Shown: positions 45,197 through 54,441 of the stretch, in pieces
Position numbering within the stretch: the first letter of the stretch is position 1
How the letters are laid out: each line of letters opens with the position of its first letter
From: Edaphobacter sp.
GTDB lineage: Bacteria > Acidobacteriota > Terriglobia > Terriglobales > Acidobacteriaceae
Length of the DNA stretch: 64,000 nucleotides
Direction of reading: 5' to 3'
Assembly (NCBI RefSeq): GCF_028283685.1
Contig: NZ_JAPWKF010000007.1
Span: 248,001 to 312,000, forward strand
The notes under the pieces: model-generated
Databases searched by the model: none
Told to the model about the DNA's origin: nothing
The model's input: only the letters and a program-made list of their open reading frames with translations
Position numbers and translations under genes: made by a program

Positions 45197-46846
45197 ATGG
45201 AGACAATGACGATGATAGGGGTTTCAACCAACACGACTTTAAAGCGCTGGCTGCGCATGATGCTCTGCCTCACAACCGCATGCTCTGCCATGACTGTCCA
45301 CGGACAGACAGACAGTGCCCCTCATATCGCGGAACACAACGGCCGTCATGCACTGATCGTCGACGGTAAGCCATTCCTTGTCCTCGGAGCACAGATCAAC
45401 AATTCCAGTACCTGGCCTTCAACGATGCCGGAAGTGTGGCCCTCACTGGAACGGATGCATGCAAACACCATCGAAGCGCCAATCTATTGGGAACAGATGG
45501 AGCCGCAACCGAATCACTTCGACTTCTCTTCCGTCGACATGCTCGTTCAGGGCAGCCGGCAGCATGGAATGCATCTAGTAATCCTCTGGTTCGGCACATG
45601 GAAAAACGGAAACATGCACTACGTGCCGCAATGGGTGAAGACCGATCCAGCCAGATATCCACGCGTGATGAATCGCAATGGCGAACCGATCGACGTATTA
45701 TCCGCGCAGTCCCGCAACAATCTGGAAGCGGACAAGCATGCCTTCGAAGCGCTGATGAATCATCTCGCGGAGATTGACAGCAAAGATCACACGGTCATTA
45801 TGGTGCAGGTAGAGAATGAGTCAGGCATCGTCGGCGCTGCCCGCGATTACTCTGCTGCATCGAATCGAGAGATCGCAGGCCAGGTACCGGCCGAGCTTGT
45901 ACGCGCTTTGCACCTCCATGCCGGCACATGGAATGAAGCCTTTGGAGCTGACGCCGACGAAGCCTTCCAGGCGTATCACCAGTCAAAATATCTCAACGAA
46001 ATTGCCACGGCAGGCAAGGCTAAATTCAATATCCCGATGTACTGCAATGTCTGGCTGTCGTATCCGATCGCAGAGCTGCCCGAGCGCCAGGTGCGTAATC
46101 CCGGAATCCAATATCCCTCAGGTGGCCCGACCCAGTTCATGCTTCCCCTCTGGAAAGCGCTGGCCCCCTCAATTGACATCATCGGCCCGGACATCTATTC
46201 CGACGACACTGCGTTCTACACATCCATCCTTGAAACATATGCACGGCCCGATAATGCACTCTGGATTCCAGAGACCGGTAACGGGGATCGCTATGCTCCT
46301 TATCTATTTCTGGCCCTTGGTCATGGAGCCATCGGCTTTTCACCATTCGGCGTGGATGAGACGGGATGGACCTTTCAGAAAGGAGAAGATCCAAAGGCTC
46401 ACACGAGAAACTACACGCTGCTCAGTCCCATGAGCTCCGAACTTGCCCGCTTGAACTACGACGGAGCGCTCAAGACTGCCATTGAACTGCCTGGACAAGC
46501 GGAACAGGAACTGGATTTCGGAACATGGAAGGCATCGGTGCGCTTTGGGTTTCCTCAGCACGACGGTCGACACGCGCCAGGCACGTCCGACTCTTCCGGC
46601 CGCGCCCTGGTGGCACAGTTGGGGCCAGACGAATTCCTTGTAACCGGTATCGAAGCAAGCGTCGCCTTTCATACCGCCGGCCACCTGCCTGGCATTCGCA
46701 TGCAGATTCTCAGCGCGGAAGAAGGGCATTACGAAAATGGCCAATGGAAGCCTTTGCGGCTCTGGAATGGAGACCAGACGGACCGTGGTCTTAATTTTCA
46801 TCGCAGTGCCGATACCGTAGTTCACATTCGACTGGGATCATTTTGA
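45197..46846 (+). CDS. Exported GH35/DUF5597 beta-galactosidase-like glycosidase
   Basis: A 549-residue TIM-barrel glycosidase. The leader (hydrophobic core LRMMLCLTTACSAMTVHGQ) suggests export. The GH35-like motifs IEAPIYWEQMEP, VMVQVENESG (acid/base glutamate) and LWIPETGNG (candidate nucleophile) are in order, followed by a beta-rich C-terminal part (about 400-549) matching the DUF5597 architecture. It probably releases beta-galactosyl or related units from plant polysaccharide. The ATG at 45197 may be replaced by 45212. It is divergent from the third receptor, which would import its products. Confidence 0.87.
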   Translation: METMTMIGVSTNTTLKRWLRMMLCLTTACSAMTVHGQTDSAPHIAEHNGRHALIVDGKPFLVLGAQINNSSTWPSTMPEVWPSLERMHANTIEAPIYWEQMEPQPNHFDFSSVDMLVQGSRQHGMHLVILWFGTWKNGNMHYVPQWVKTDPARYPRVMNRNGEPIDVLSAQSRNNLEADKHAFEALMNHLAEIDSKDHTVIMVQVENESGIVGAARDYSAASNREIAGQVPAELVRALHLHAGTWNEAFGADADEAFQAYHQSKYLNEIATAGKAKFNIPMYCNVWLSYPIAELPERQVRNPGIQYPSGGPTQFMLPLWKALAPSIDIIGPDIYSDDTAFYTSILETYARPDNALWIPETGNGDRYAPYLFLALGHGAIGFSPFGVDETGWTFQKGEDPKAHTRNYTLLSPMSSELARLNYDGALKTAIELPGQAEQELDFGTWKASVRFGFPQHDGRHAPGTSDSSGRALVAQLGPDEFLVTGIEASVAFHTAGHLPGIRMQILSAEEGHYENGQWKPLRLWNGDQTDRGLNFHRSADTVVHIRLGSF

Positions 46847-47110
46847 CGCTGCCCGACTAGATGCATACACCTGGCACTGCAACCGACACAACTTTGTCAG
46901 CGGTCTAGACGTGGACAGATGCACCATTTTCCACCTCATGGGGCATGCGACAATAAAGATAACGATGCGGTATGCCCGTCTCTCCCCGATCACAATAGGA
47001 ATGGCGTGGAGAGGTTGGTGACTGAATCGGCGACCGGCACTTAAGCCAGGAAAAGATGAATGGCTCTAAACCGCCGCAAGTCATTGATATAAAATAAGTA
47101 TGAAGCTAAT

Positions 47111-47195
47111 GCGAAAGTGGCGAAATTGGCAGACGCACCAGACTTAGGATCTGGCGGAGTAATCCGTGGGGGTTCAAGTCCCCCCTTTCGCACCA
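47111..47195 (+). tRNA. tRNA-Leu (anticodon UAG)
   Basis: An 85-base class II tRNA. The acceptor stem GCGAAAG pairs with CTTTCGC, followed by discriminator A and an encoded CCA. The anticodon stem CCAGA/TCTGG encloses CTTAGGA with anticodon TAG at 47145-47147, reading CUA. The long variable arm (CGG...CCG) and the T arm around GTTCAAGT are intact. Confidence 0.96.
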
Positions 47196-47222
47196 ACCTC
47201 TTCCTCTCTGTAAAGTGAACCT

Positions 47223-47531
47223 ATGAGCCAGCCAAAGACGACGCCCGAGACCAAGGTCAACCTCATCTCTACCCCCGACTATCGCGAAGGATACGCAAAC
47301 AGCGTTCAGGTTCGCATGTCCGTGTGGGACTTTCTGCTGGTCTTCGGCACCATGTCGCAGGAGCAGCCCGAAGAGTTGAACGTCAAGAACTTCCAGGGAA
47401 TCTATCTGAGCCCGCAGCAGGCCAAGGCACTGCATAGCATTCTCGGCACCAACCTCGAACAGTACGAGCAGACCTTTGGCACAATCGAACTAAATCAGCA
47501 CCTGCCTCAGCCCGGCGGCCCCGTTCACTAA
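47223..47531 (+). CDS. DUF3467 domain protein
   Basis: A 102-residue cytoplasmic protein of the DUF3467 family, whose function is unknown. It shows the family's YREGYANSVQV start, a hydrophobic strand (DFLLVFGTM) and the LSPQQAKALHSILGTNLEQYE segment. It begins 27 bp after the tRNA-Leu gene and is followed after 27 bp by the GT39 gene on the same strand. Confidence 0.85.
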   Translation: MSQPKTTPETKVNLISTPDYREGYANSVQVRMSVWDFLLVFGTMSQEQPEELNVKNFQGIYLSPQQAKALHSILGTNLEQYEQTFGTIELNQHLPQPGGPVH

Positions 47532-47558
47532 TCTCTCATTACAGAACTCCGGACAAGC

Positions 47559-49145
47559 GTGAGACCCTCTCCCAGCAGCCGACGCCCGGCAGATCTCCCC
47601 TTGGGGATGCTCTATCCGCTGTTCTTTGCGCTCGTCTATCTCTCCCATATCACGCTACTGCGACTTCCCTACTTCTGGGATGAGGCCGGCTACTACATCC
47701 CGGCGGCATGGGACTTCTTCCGCACCGGCTCTTTGATCCCGCAGACCACGCTGACCAACGCGCATCCTCCGTTGCCTTCCATCCTGCTGGCCTCCTGGTG
47801 GCATCTCTCGGGATTCGTCATCAGCGGCACGCGCACCCTTATCGTTATGATCGCCGCCGCAGCGCTGCTTGCAGTCTTTCGCCTCGTGCGCTCCCTGCTC
47901 AATGTCCCCGCAGCCATCACCGTCACGCTGCTCACCGCCATCTACCCGGTTTGGTTTGCGCAGAGCACATTGGCACACGCCGACATCTTTGCTGCAGCCT
48001 TCACCCTCTGGGGACTAGCCCTCTACCTCGAGCCTGACTCCGACAACCAGATCGTCACCTCGGCCTTATTCTCTTTCGCCGCGCTCTCCAAAGAGACAGC
48101 AATCGTTACCCCGCTTGCGTTGGCGGCACTTGAAGCACTACGCGCCTGGCGCTTCTCTTCAAAGCCGTCGCTACGCAGGATGCATCTGCTGTGGGCGGTC
48201 TCGTTCCTGTCCCCTCTGCTGCCGCTGATCGCCTGGTACGCCTATCACCATCACCAGACAGGCTTCACCTTCGGTAACCCTGAGTATCTGCGCTACAACG
48301 CCACGGCAAACCTCGGTGTGCATCGAATCCTGCTGTCGCTATGGCACAGGCTGCTGCATCTTGCGACGCACATGAATATGTTCGTGCCGGTGGGATGCGC
48401 CATCGCTGTCAGCTTCACTCCTGCCTCTGACGAGTCACCAAAGCCTCTTGCGCGAAGCACCATCGCAGCCATAGCAACAATTTTGATCGCCAACTGGGCT
48501 GCGTTCTCCGTGCTTGGCGGGGCCCTGCTGACACGCTATCTTCTGCCGATGTTCCCACTGATCCTGCTGCTATGTGTTGCCACATGGCAACGCCACGTTA
48601 AGCAGTGGTGGCCACTGGCGGCGATCAGCGCGGCTGCCTTCCTGGCAGCGATCTGGATCAACCCCCCGTATGCCTTTGCGCCAGAGGATAACCTCACCTA
48701 CCGCGACATGATCGTGCTGCATCAGCAGGCAATCTCGTTGATCGCCAAGCGCTACCCGCAGGCGACGGTGCTCTCCGCGTGGCCCGCAACGGCCGAGATG
48801 ACGCGGCCGGAGCTTGGCTATATCCGCCAGCCGCTCAAGGTCGTCAAGCTCGAAAACTTCGCCTACGGCCAGATCGCCCAGGCGGCGCAGGACCCAGGAG
48901 CCTACGACACCGCGTTGATCTTCTCCACCAAGTGGGAGCCCCCGCCTGGCAAGCTCGACCTGGCACGCGGACATCGGGAAGCTGATGCCAAGTACTTCGA
49001 CTTCCACCACGACCTCTCGCCCGGCGAGGCAGCCACCATGCTCCACGGCGACATCGTATGGCAGGCGCATCGCAAAGGAGAGTGGGCCGCCGTGCTGCGC
49101 TTCCCGCGCGCAGTCGACGCTTCACTGCGGCAGCCTACCCCGTAA
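47559..49145 (+). CDS. GT39-like membrane glycosyltransferase
   Basis: A 528-residue integral-membrane glycosyltransferase of the GT39/ArnT/PMT superfamily, which moves sugars from polyprenyl-phosphate carriers to lipid or protein on the periplasmic side. The first extracytoplasmic loop holds the catalytic acidic pair in FWDEAGYYIP and the NAHPPLPSILL segment. About eleven membrane segments follow, then a soluble C-terminal domain from about residue 380. The start is GTG at 47559. It converges on the phosphodiesterase gene. Confidence 0.85.
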   Translation: MRPSPSSRRPADLPLGMLYPLFFALVYLSHITLLRLPYFWDEAGYYIPAAWDFFRTGSLIPQTTLTNAHPPLPSILLASWWHLSGFVISGTRTLIVMIAAAALLAVFRLVRSLLNVPAAITVTLLTAIYPVWFAQSTLAHADIFAAAFTLWGLALYLEPDSDNQIVTSALFSFAALSKETAIVTPLALAALEALRAWRFSSKPSLRRMHLLWAVSFLSPLLPLIAWYAYHHHQTGFTFGNPEYLRYNATANLGVHRILLSLWHRLLHLATHMNMFVPVGCAIAVSFTPASDESPKPLARSTIAAIATILIANWAAFSVLGGALLTRYLLPMFPLILLLCVATWQRHVKQWWPLAAISAAAFLAAIWINPPYAFAPEDNLTYRDMIVLHQQAISLIAKRYPQATVLSAWPATAEMTRPELGYIRQPLKVVKLENFAYGQIAQAAQDPGAYDTALIFSTKWEPPPGKLDLARGHREADAKYFDFHHDLSPGEAATMLHGDIVWQAHRKGEWAAVLRFPRAVDASLRQPTP

Positions 49146-49182
49146 CGATTGGCTTCATTGCGCAGCCTGAGCTACGCGCTGC

Positions 49183-50529
49183 TTACCGCCCACTCAGGAT
49201 CGCCTCAAGCGCCTTGCCATCCACGTTCGTCAGCGTGACCCCAAGCAGTCGCGCAATCGTCGGCGCCACGTCAATGTTGTCGAACTCCGGGATCTCTCCC
49301 TTGCTGGCGATGCCTGCGCCGGACGCGATAAAGATCTCCTTCATCAGCGGCTCCGTATTCGGATACCCGTGCGCTCCGGTCTCCTTCGTGTCGGTGACAA
49401 ATTCACCGGAGCTGTTGCCCGAAAACGCAAATCCATTCTCGGCATACACCAGCAGATCGGGAGCCTGGTTGGTCTCAGCAGGCGTGGGCCAGCCCACCTT
49501 CGCGGCCTCCGCCGGCGTCAGTGCCTCTCGCACTCCGGGCTTGCCCTGAAAGAGCGCCTTCAGCTCTGCCGTTGATGCCGGTGTCGCATGCTTCTGGTAG
49601 ATCAGCGTGTAACCGCCCTCCGGAATGGCAAAGGTCGGATTGGTGGCCACGCTTCCCTGCATCTTCGCCTGCTTCAGCAGAGCATTCGCATCCAGATGAT
49701 GATGCACGCTCATCTGGCCATGATCGGAGACGACGAGGAACGTGGTGTTGGGTAGATCGCCCGCCTCGCGAACTGCCTCGATCACGTCGCGAACCCGATC
49801 GTCGAGGAAGGCAATCGTGTTGATGTCGGAGTTATTGCCGAAGCCCGTCTGATGCTCGATGCTGTCGAGCGCCAGCAGGTGAAGAAGCATGAGGTCCGGA
49901 TGATGCTTCCTGATGATGTCCGTCGCCGCAAGCGTATAGATACGATCACGCCATGACTGCGACGGCTTTCCGAAGTGGGTCAGATCGTCGTGGGTCAGAT
50001 CTCCCTTCTCCACCAGGTCTTGTCCGATCGGCCCATCCGGGTCGCCATACTCGGTGAAGCGCCACGTGATGCCGTCAGCCTTTTCGATCGCCACCCAGTC
50101 AACCTCCGCTGTCGTCAAGCCTGCCTGGTGCGCAGCGTCGTAGACGGTCGGCACAGCGACAAGCTCGGATTTTGGAGTGTGCGGCTCGATCTTCGGGGCC
50201 GTGTCCGTACGCTGATTCACGATCAGGCCATTCACGACCACATGATGCCGGCTCGCATTGACGCCTGTGATCATGGCCGTGTGATTCGGCCATGTGACCG
50301 TCGGATTGATGGGGCGCATCGCCGTCGCATAAGAACCCGAGTGCATCAGGGCGTGCAGCGTTGGAGCTGGAAGATGTGGATCGTGCAGGCTCTCCGCGCC
50401 AAAGGCATCCAGGCTGATAACGACCACCTTGTGCTTCGCTGCGCCCGCCTGTTGCGCCTCCATCGCTGCCTGGCTCCCCGCCAGAAAGATCGAAGCCACG
50501 CACGCGGCCACACCTATCCCTCGTATCAT
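49183..50529 (-). CDS. Exported nucleotide pyrophosphatase/phosphodiesterase (alkaline phosphatase superfamily)
   Basis: A 448-residue exported phosphodiesterase. The signal peptide ends near AAMEAQQ. The metal-site aspartate is in VVISLDAFGAES and the nucleophilic threonine in NPTVTWPNHTAMITG; later ligands are in LLALDSIEHQTG and VVSDHGQMSVHHHLD. This matches type I phosphodiesterase/nucleotide pyrophosphatase enzymes that hydrolyse phosphodiester or pyrophosphate bonds in the periplasm using two metal ions. Divergent from the TPR gene. Confidence 0.9.
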   Translation of the reverse strand: MIRGIGVAACVASIFLAGSQAAMEAQQAGAAKHKVVVISLDAFGAESLHDPHLPAPTLHALMHSGSYATAMRPINPTVTWPNHTAMITGVNASRHHVVVNGLIVNQRTDTAPKIEPHTPKSELVAVPTVYDAAHQAGLTTAEVDWVAIEKADGITWRFTEYGDPDGPIGQDLVEKGDLTHDDLTHFGKPSQSWRDRIYTLAATDIIRKHHPDLMLLHLLALDSIEHQTGFGNNSDINTIAFLDDRVRDVIEAVREAGDLPNTTFLVVSDHGQMSVHHHLDANALLKQAKMQGSVATNPTFAIPEGGYTLIYQKHATPASTAELKALFQGKPGVREALTPAEAAKVGWPTPAETNQAPDLLVYAENGFAFSGNSSGEFVTDTKETGAHGYPNTEPLMKEIFIASGAGIASKGEIPEFDNIDVAPTIARLLGVTLTNVDGKALEAILSGR

Positions 50530-50672
50530 CCTGTTTCATCTCCTATGCTTCGTGATCGGGAGTGCGCACCGCAGCAGATCCCGCGTCAGAAGCTTATCAG
50601 TCTCAGTGCAAACCTGCGTGAATTGAGGCTATTCCAACGACGGAGGCTGCATTCACCTTCTATACTCAACCT

Positions 50673-52340
50673 GTGCTACGGTTCTCTTCATCCCGCCTCG
50701 GACAGCGCAGCCTCTCGCTCCTCTTTCTTCTGCTGATCGCCTGCGGTGTCTCGCAGGCTGCACCGCTGCAGGCCAGCGACACAAGTGAGCTCAACGGCCG
50801 CGTGGTTCTTGTGCTTCCCTTCGAGAACCACTCCGGCCAGGCCGACCTCAGCTGGATCGGCGAGTCCTTTCCCGACACGCTCAACCAGAGGCTCAACTCC
50901 TCCGGCTTCCTCACCATCTCCAGCGACGATCGCAAGTATGCCCTCGACCATCTCGGTCTTCCGACTGACTTCCGGCCAACGCGTGCCACCACCATTCGCA
51001 TCGCGCAGACGCTCGATGCCAGCTACGTCATCATCGGAAGCTACAACGTCAGCCAGGGCCACATCACCGCACAGGCGCAGATCGTCGAGGTGAATCATCT
51101 GAGCATGTCGACGCCGATCGAGGACTCCAACATGCTGGTCCGCCTCTTCGACGTACAGAACGACCTTGCATGGAAGATCGCTCGGCAGATCGATCCGAAG
51201 TTCAACGTGGCGCAACAAACCTTCCTTGCCGCCTCCGGCCAGGTCAGCCTCAGCGCGTTCGAAAGCTATATCCGCGGCATCTCCGCCTCCACGCCGCAGG
51301 AGCGCGTCCAGCGTCTGAAGGTCGCTGTTCAACTGTCTCCCGGCTATACCGCGGCACTTCTTGCCCTGGGCAAGGCACAGTTTACAGAACGCGACTTCGA
51401 TCAGGCTGCGGCAACCCTCGGCCGCGTTCCGCGTTCGGACCGCCGCGCCCTCGAGGCGAACTTCTATCTTGGTCTCGCCCAATTCAACTCCGGCCGTTAC
51501 GCTGATGCCGAGAAAGCATTCGCCTTTGTCGCCACTCGGCTCCCTCTCCCCGAGGTCATCAACAACGAAGCCGTTGCCTCCAGCCGTCAGGGTCATAATG
51601 CGATTGCATTGTTTGAGCGTGTGGTCGCGGCCGATCCCAACGATGCCGATTTTCACTACAACCTCGCTGTCTCCCTCGCCCGCCATGGCGACTACGCCCG
51701 CGCGCAGTCCGAGGCAGACCAGGTGATGCATCTGCGTCCTAAAGACACCGAGGCGCCTCAACTGAAGTCACTGATCGCGGCTGGTCGCCCGCCGGAACAG
51801 ATTCTCCCGGCCGACGCCCATACCACTACAGCTCCTGCAGTCGCCACAACCAGACCGAGTACCTTCGAGCCCGTGGAACGGATTCGTCGTACCTACTCGG
51901 AGGCCTCCTTCCGCCAGGCCGCCTTCCAGCTCGATCAGATGCGCGCCGCACGCATGGCCACTCTTCCTTCCTCCGAACAGGTGGCACAGTACGTTCAGCT
52001 TGGCCGTGATTATCTTGCCCAGGGCCTCGTTCCCGAGGCCGAGCAGCAGTTCCAGAGCGCGCTCGGCATCAACGGCTCAAGCGCAGAGGCCCGTGCAGGC
52101 ATCGCAGAGGTGCGCGAGCAGAGCGGTGATCGTATCGCCGCACGCAGCGAGGCGCAGGCCTCCCTGCAGCTCCATCCCAATCCCAGGGCCTACCTCGTCC
52201 TTGCCCGGCTCGATCTGCACGACAACCAGAATCAGTCCTGCGCCAGCAACATCGCACAGGCACTCAAGCTCGATCCCAGGAACACCGCCGCGCTCGGCAT
52301 GAAGCAGGCGTTGGCGTCACGCGGTCAGAGTCTGCCATGA
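50673..52340 (+). CDS. Exported TPR protein with N-terminal TolB/FlgO-like domain
   Basis: A 555-residue protein starting at GTG, with a signal peptide (ending GVSQAAPLQA). Residues about 35-150 resemble the TolB/FlgO-like domain (VVLVLPFENHSGQADLSWIG, TLDASYVIIGSYNV). The rest is tetratricopeptide repeats (for example YTAALLALGKAQFTERDFDQ and ADFHYNLAVSLARHGDYARA), with a proline/threonine-rich linker near 365-395. Such proteins are periplasmic or outer-membrane scaffolds. The stop overlaps the NfeD start by four bases (ATGA), so the two are coupled. Confidence 0.82.
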   Translation: MLRFSSSRLGQRSLSLLFLLLIACGVSQAAPLQASDTSELNGRVVLVLPFENHSGQADLSWIGESFPDTLNQRLNSSGFLTISSDDRKYALDHLGLPTDFRPTRATTIRIAQTLDASYVIIGSYNVSQGHITAQAQIVEVNHLSMSTPIEDSNMLVRLFDVQNDLAWKIARQIDPKFNVAQQTFLAASGQVSLSAFESYIRGISASTPQERVQRLKVAVQLSPGYTAALLALGKAQFTERDFDQAAATLGRVPRSDRRALEANFYLGLAQFNSGRYADAEKAFAFVATRLPLPEVINNEAVASSRQGHNAIALFERVVAADPNDADFHYNLAVSLARHGDYARAQSEADQVMHLRPKDTEAPQLKSLIAAGRPPEQILPADAHTTTAPAVATTRPSTFEPVERIRRTYSEASFRQAAFQLDQMRAARMATLPSSEQVAQYVQLGRDYLAQGLVPEAEQQFQSALGINGSSAEARAGIAEVREQSGDRIAARSEAQASLQLHPNPRAYLVLARLDLHDNQNQSCASNIAQALKLDPRNTAALGMKQALASRGQSLP

Positions 52341-53662
52341 CAGCTTCGTCTCCAGTGCGCTGGCTTCTCTTCCTCTTCGCATTGGGGATCCTTCCAGTCA
52401 TCGCCTGCGCGCAGCCCGCGCCAGTCATCAAGCTATCTGTTCACGATACGATCCAGCCTATCTCTGCGGGCTACATCGAACGCGGACTGGAGGAGGCGAA
52501 GCGCCGCCGTTCATCCGCGGTCCTTCTCTCGCTGGGTACCCCGGGAGGCCTGCTCGACTCCACGCGCCTGATCGTCCAGGCGATCGAGCAATCCGCCATC
52601 CCCGTCATCGTCTACATCTCGCCCACCGGCAGCCGCGCCGGCTCCGCTGGATTTTTCATCCTCGAGTCCGGCGACATCGCAGCAATGGCTCCTGGAACCA
52701 ACGCCGGGGCTGCGCACCCTGTCACTCTTGGCGGACAGCCCGATCCCATCCTCAAGCAGAAGATAGAGAACGACGCCGCGGCCTTCCTCCGCTCCTACGT
52801 AACGCGACGCGGAAGAAACGCCGACGCTGCTGAAGACGCCGTCCGCAACTCAAAGTCGTACAGCGACGAAGAGGCCCTGCATCTGCATCTCACAGATCTC
52901 ACGGCCTTCTCCGACGACGATCTTCTACGCCAGCTGGACGGGCGCACCATTCAGCGCTTCGATGGCTCACCAGTCACTCTGCACCTTGCCGGCGCGCCCG
53001 TCGTCCTCTTCCCTCACTCTCTAAGGGAGCGCATCCTGGGACGGCTCGCCAACCCAGACCTCGCCGTCGTCACGCTCATCCTCGGCGCGCTGCTGATCTA
53101 TCTCGAGTTCAACGTCCCCGGAACGGTCGTCCCTGGAGCCGTAGGGACGTTATTGGTTGTGCTCGCTCTCTTCGGCCTCAACCTGCTTCCCATTCACTAC
53201 ACCGCAGTCTTCCTTTTGCTGGCTGCGATCGTCCTCCTCGTGCTCGAGGCAAAGTTCGCCTCGCATGGCGTTCTGGGATTAGCTGGCACCGTCGCCCTGA
53301 TCTTCGGCCTTGCCACCCTTGTCGATGGCCCCATTCCCGAGCAGCGCGTCCACCTCACCACGGCGATCGCCCTCGGAATGGCCTTTGCCATCATCACCTT
53401 CGGACTCGCCTTCATCGCCCTTCGAGCCCGGCGCAACAAGATTCTCACCGGCCCGGAAGCCCTGATCGGCGTCATCGCCGAAGTCCGCACCCCGTTGGCT
53501 CCCATCGGTCAGGTCGAGGTCCGCGGAGAGATATGGCAGGCCCGCTTCCCGGGAGATCCCCCCCATCCATCACCAGGGGAATCTGTCGTCGTCCGTTCCG
53601 TCGACGGTTTGACCCTTCTGGTCGAGGTCGTCAGCCGCCCCGGAAACCAGCCATTCAAGTAA
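52337..53662 (+). CDS. NfeD-type membrane-bound serine protease (ClpP class)
   Basis: A 441-residue long-form NfeD protein. After a signal sequence the ClpP-like protease domain (about residues 30-215) contains SLGTPGGLLDSTR, the nucleophilic serine in SRAGSAGFFILESGD and MAPGTNAGAAHPV. Four to five membrane segments follow (about 240-360), then the small OB-fold NfeD domain at the C-terminus (GQVEVRGEIWQARF, VVRSVDGLTLLVEV). These proteins are linked to membrane-protein quality control. It is translationally coupled to the TPR gene. Confidence 0.92.
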   Translation: MTASSPVRWLLFLFALGILPVIACAQPAPVIKLSVHDTIQPISAGYIERGLEEAKRRRSSAVLLSLGTPGGLLDSTRLIVQAIEQSAIPVIVYISPTGSRAGSAGFFILESGDIAAMAPGTNAGAAHPVTLGGQPDPILKQKIENDAAAFLRSYVTRRGRNADAAEDAVRNSKSYSDEEALHLHLTDLTAFSDDDLLRQLDGRTIQRFDGSPVTLHLAGAPVVLFPHSLRERILGRLANPDLAVVTLILGALLIYLEFNVPGTVVPGAVGTLLVVLALFGLNLLPIHYTAVFLLLAAIVLLVLEAKFASHGVLGLAGTVALIFGLATLVDGPIPEQRVHLTTAIALGMAFAIITFGLAFIALRARRNKILTGPEALIGVIAEVRTPLAPIGQVEVRGEIWQARFPGDPPHPSPGESVVVRSVDGLTLLVEVVSRPGNQPFK

Positions 53663-53705
53663 ACTGGAGAGGCACGATCTTTCGTATTGAGGGAGCTCTT
53701 CGCTG

Positions 53706-54368
53706 ATGTTGACTGCAACCCGCCCCGGCATTGTCCGGAGCCTCGCTTTTTGCCTGTTCGCCGCACTTGCGGTCCCATCTCTGCGCGCCCAGGCGTCCAA
53801 TAACACAGCGCTCAACCGGCAGCTCTCTCGCATCGACTTCGGCGTTGGCGGCTTTGGCTCCTTCACCAAGGATGTTTCGGGAACGAACTACCTCGGTGTC
53901 ACCCTGGACCAGAAGACCTCCAACACGGTCGGCGCCCTGATTCAGATCCGCTACACCAAGTCACCCTGGATCGGCGGGGAGTTCAACTATGGGTACGCTC
54001 GTTACACCCAGAACTTTTCCAGCTACATCACGTCCGGCGCGCAGACCAACGCGAATGAGTACACCATTGGTTATGTCGCACATCCACCACACCAGTGGGC
54101 GGGCATCCAGCCCTTCTTCTCCGCTGGATTTGGCTCGACCGCCTTTCGTCCGACACCCGGCGGAGGTCAGAGCCTTCCCGAACAGGCTCGCATGACCTAC
54201 TACTACTCCGTCGGAGCGGAGAAGATCGTCCTCGGAGATCACTTCGGCCTGCGCGCTCAGATGCGCGAGACCTTCTTCAAGGCGCCTGACTTCGGACAGA
54301 ACTACCTGACCATCCAGCAGCAGAGCCACACATTTGAGCCGGGAGCAGGATTCTTCCTTCGCTTCTAA
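53706..54368 (+). CDS. Outer-membrane beta-barrel protein
   Basis: A 220-residue exported protein with a signal peptide (ending SLRAQA) and alternating beta strands with aromatic girdles (WIGGEFNYGYARYTQNF, LRAQMRETFFKAPDF), ending in FFLRF, the terminal phenylalanine used for outer-membrane insertion. It resembles the OmpA-like/porin-family eight-strand barrels (DUF-type). It follows the NfeD gene by 43 bp and is ended by the hairpin at 54391. Confidence 0.8.
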   Translation: MLTATRPGIVRSLAFCLFAALAVPSLRAQASNNTALNRQLSRIDFGVGGFGSFTKDVSGTNYLGVTLDQKTSNTVGALIQIRYTKSPWIGGEFNYGYARYTQNFSSYITSGAQTNANEYTIGYVAHPPHQWAGIQPFFSAGFGSTAFRPTPGGGQSLPEQARMTYYYSVGAEKIVLGDHFGLRAQMRETFFKAPDFGQNYLTIQQQSHTFEPGAGFFLRF

Positions 54369-54390
54369 AGCAGCTCGCTGCAGGAACAAA

Positions 54391-54431
54391 AAGAAAGGCT
54401 CGCTGCCGCAATGGTCAAGCGAGCCTTTCTT
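54391..54431. terminator. Bidirectional intrinsic terminator
   Basis: A perfect 14-bp stem (AAGAAAGGCTCGCT and its complement) with a 13-base loop lies between the convergent barrel and acetyltransferase genes. The stem ends in A-rich and T-rich tracts, so it can stop transcription in both directions. Confidence 0.85.
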
Positions 54432-54441
54432 CTGCCCGCCT

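Noticed and set aside
44769..45227. A 152-residue minus-strand frame in the long gap before the GH35 gene
   Set aside because: No ribosome binding site or family resemblance; it overlaps the GH35 start. The tail looks somewhat protein-like, so a decayed gene is possible but unsupported.
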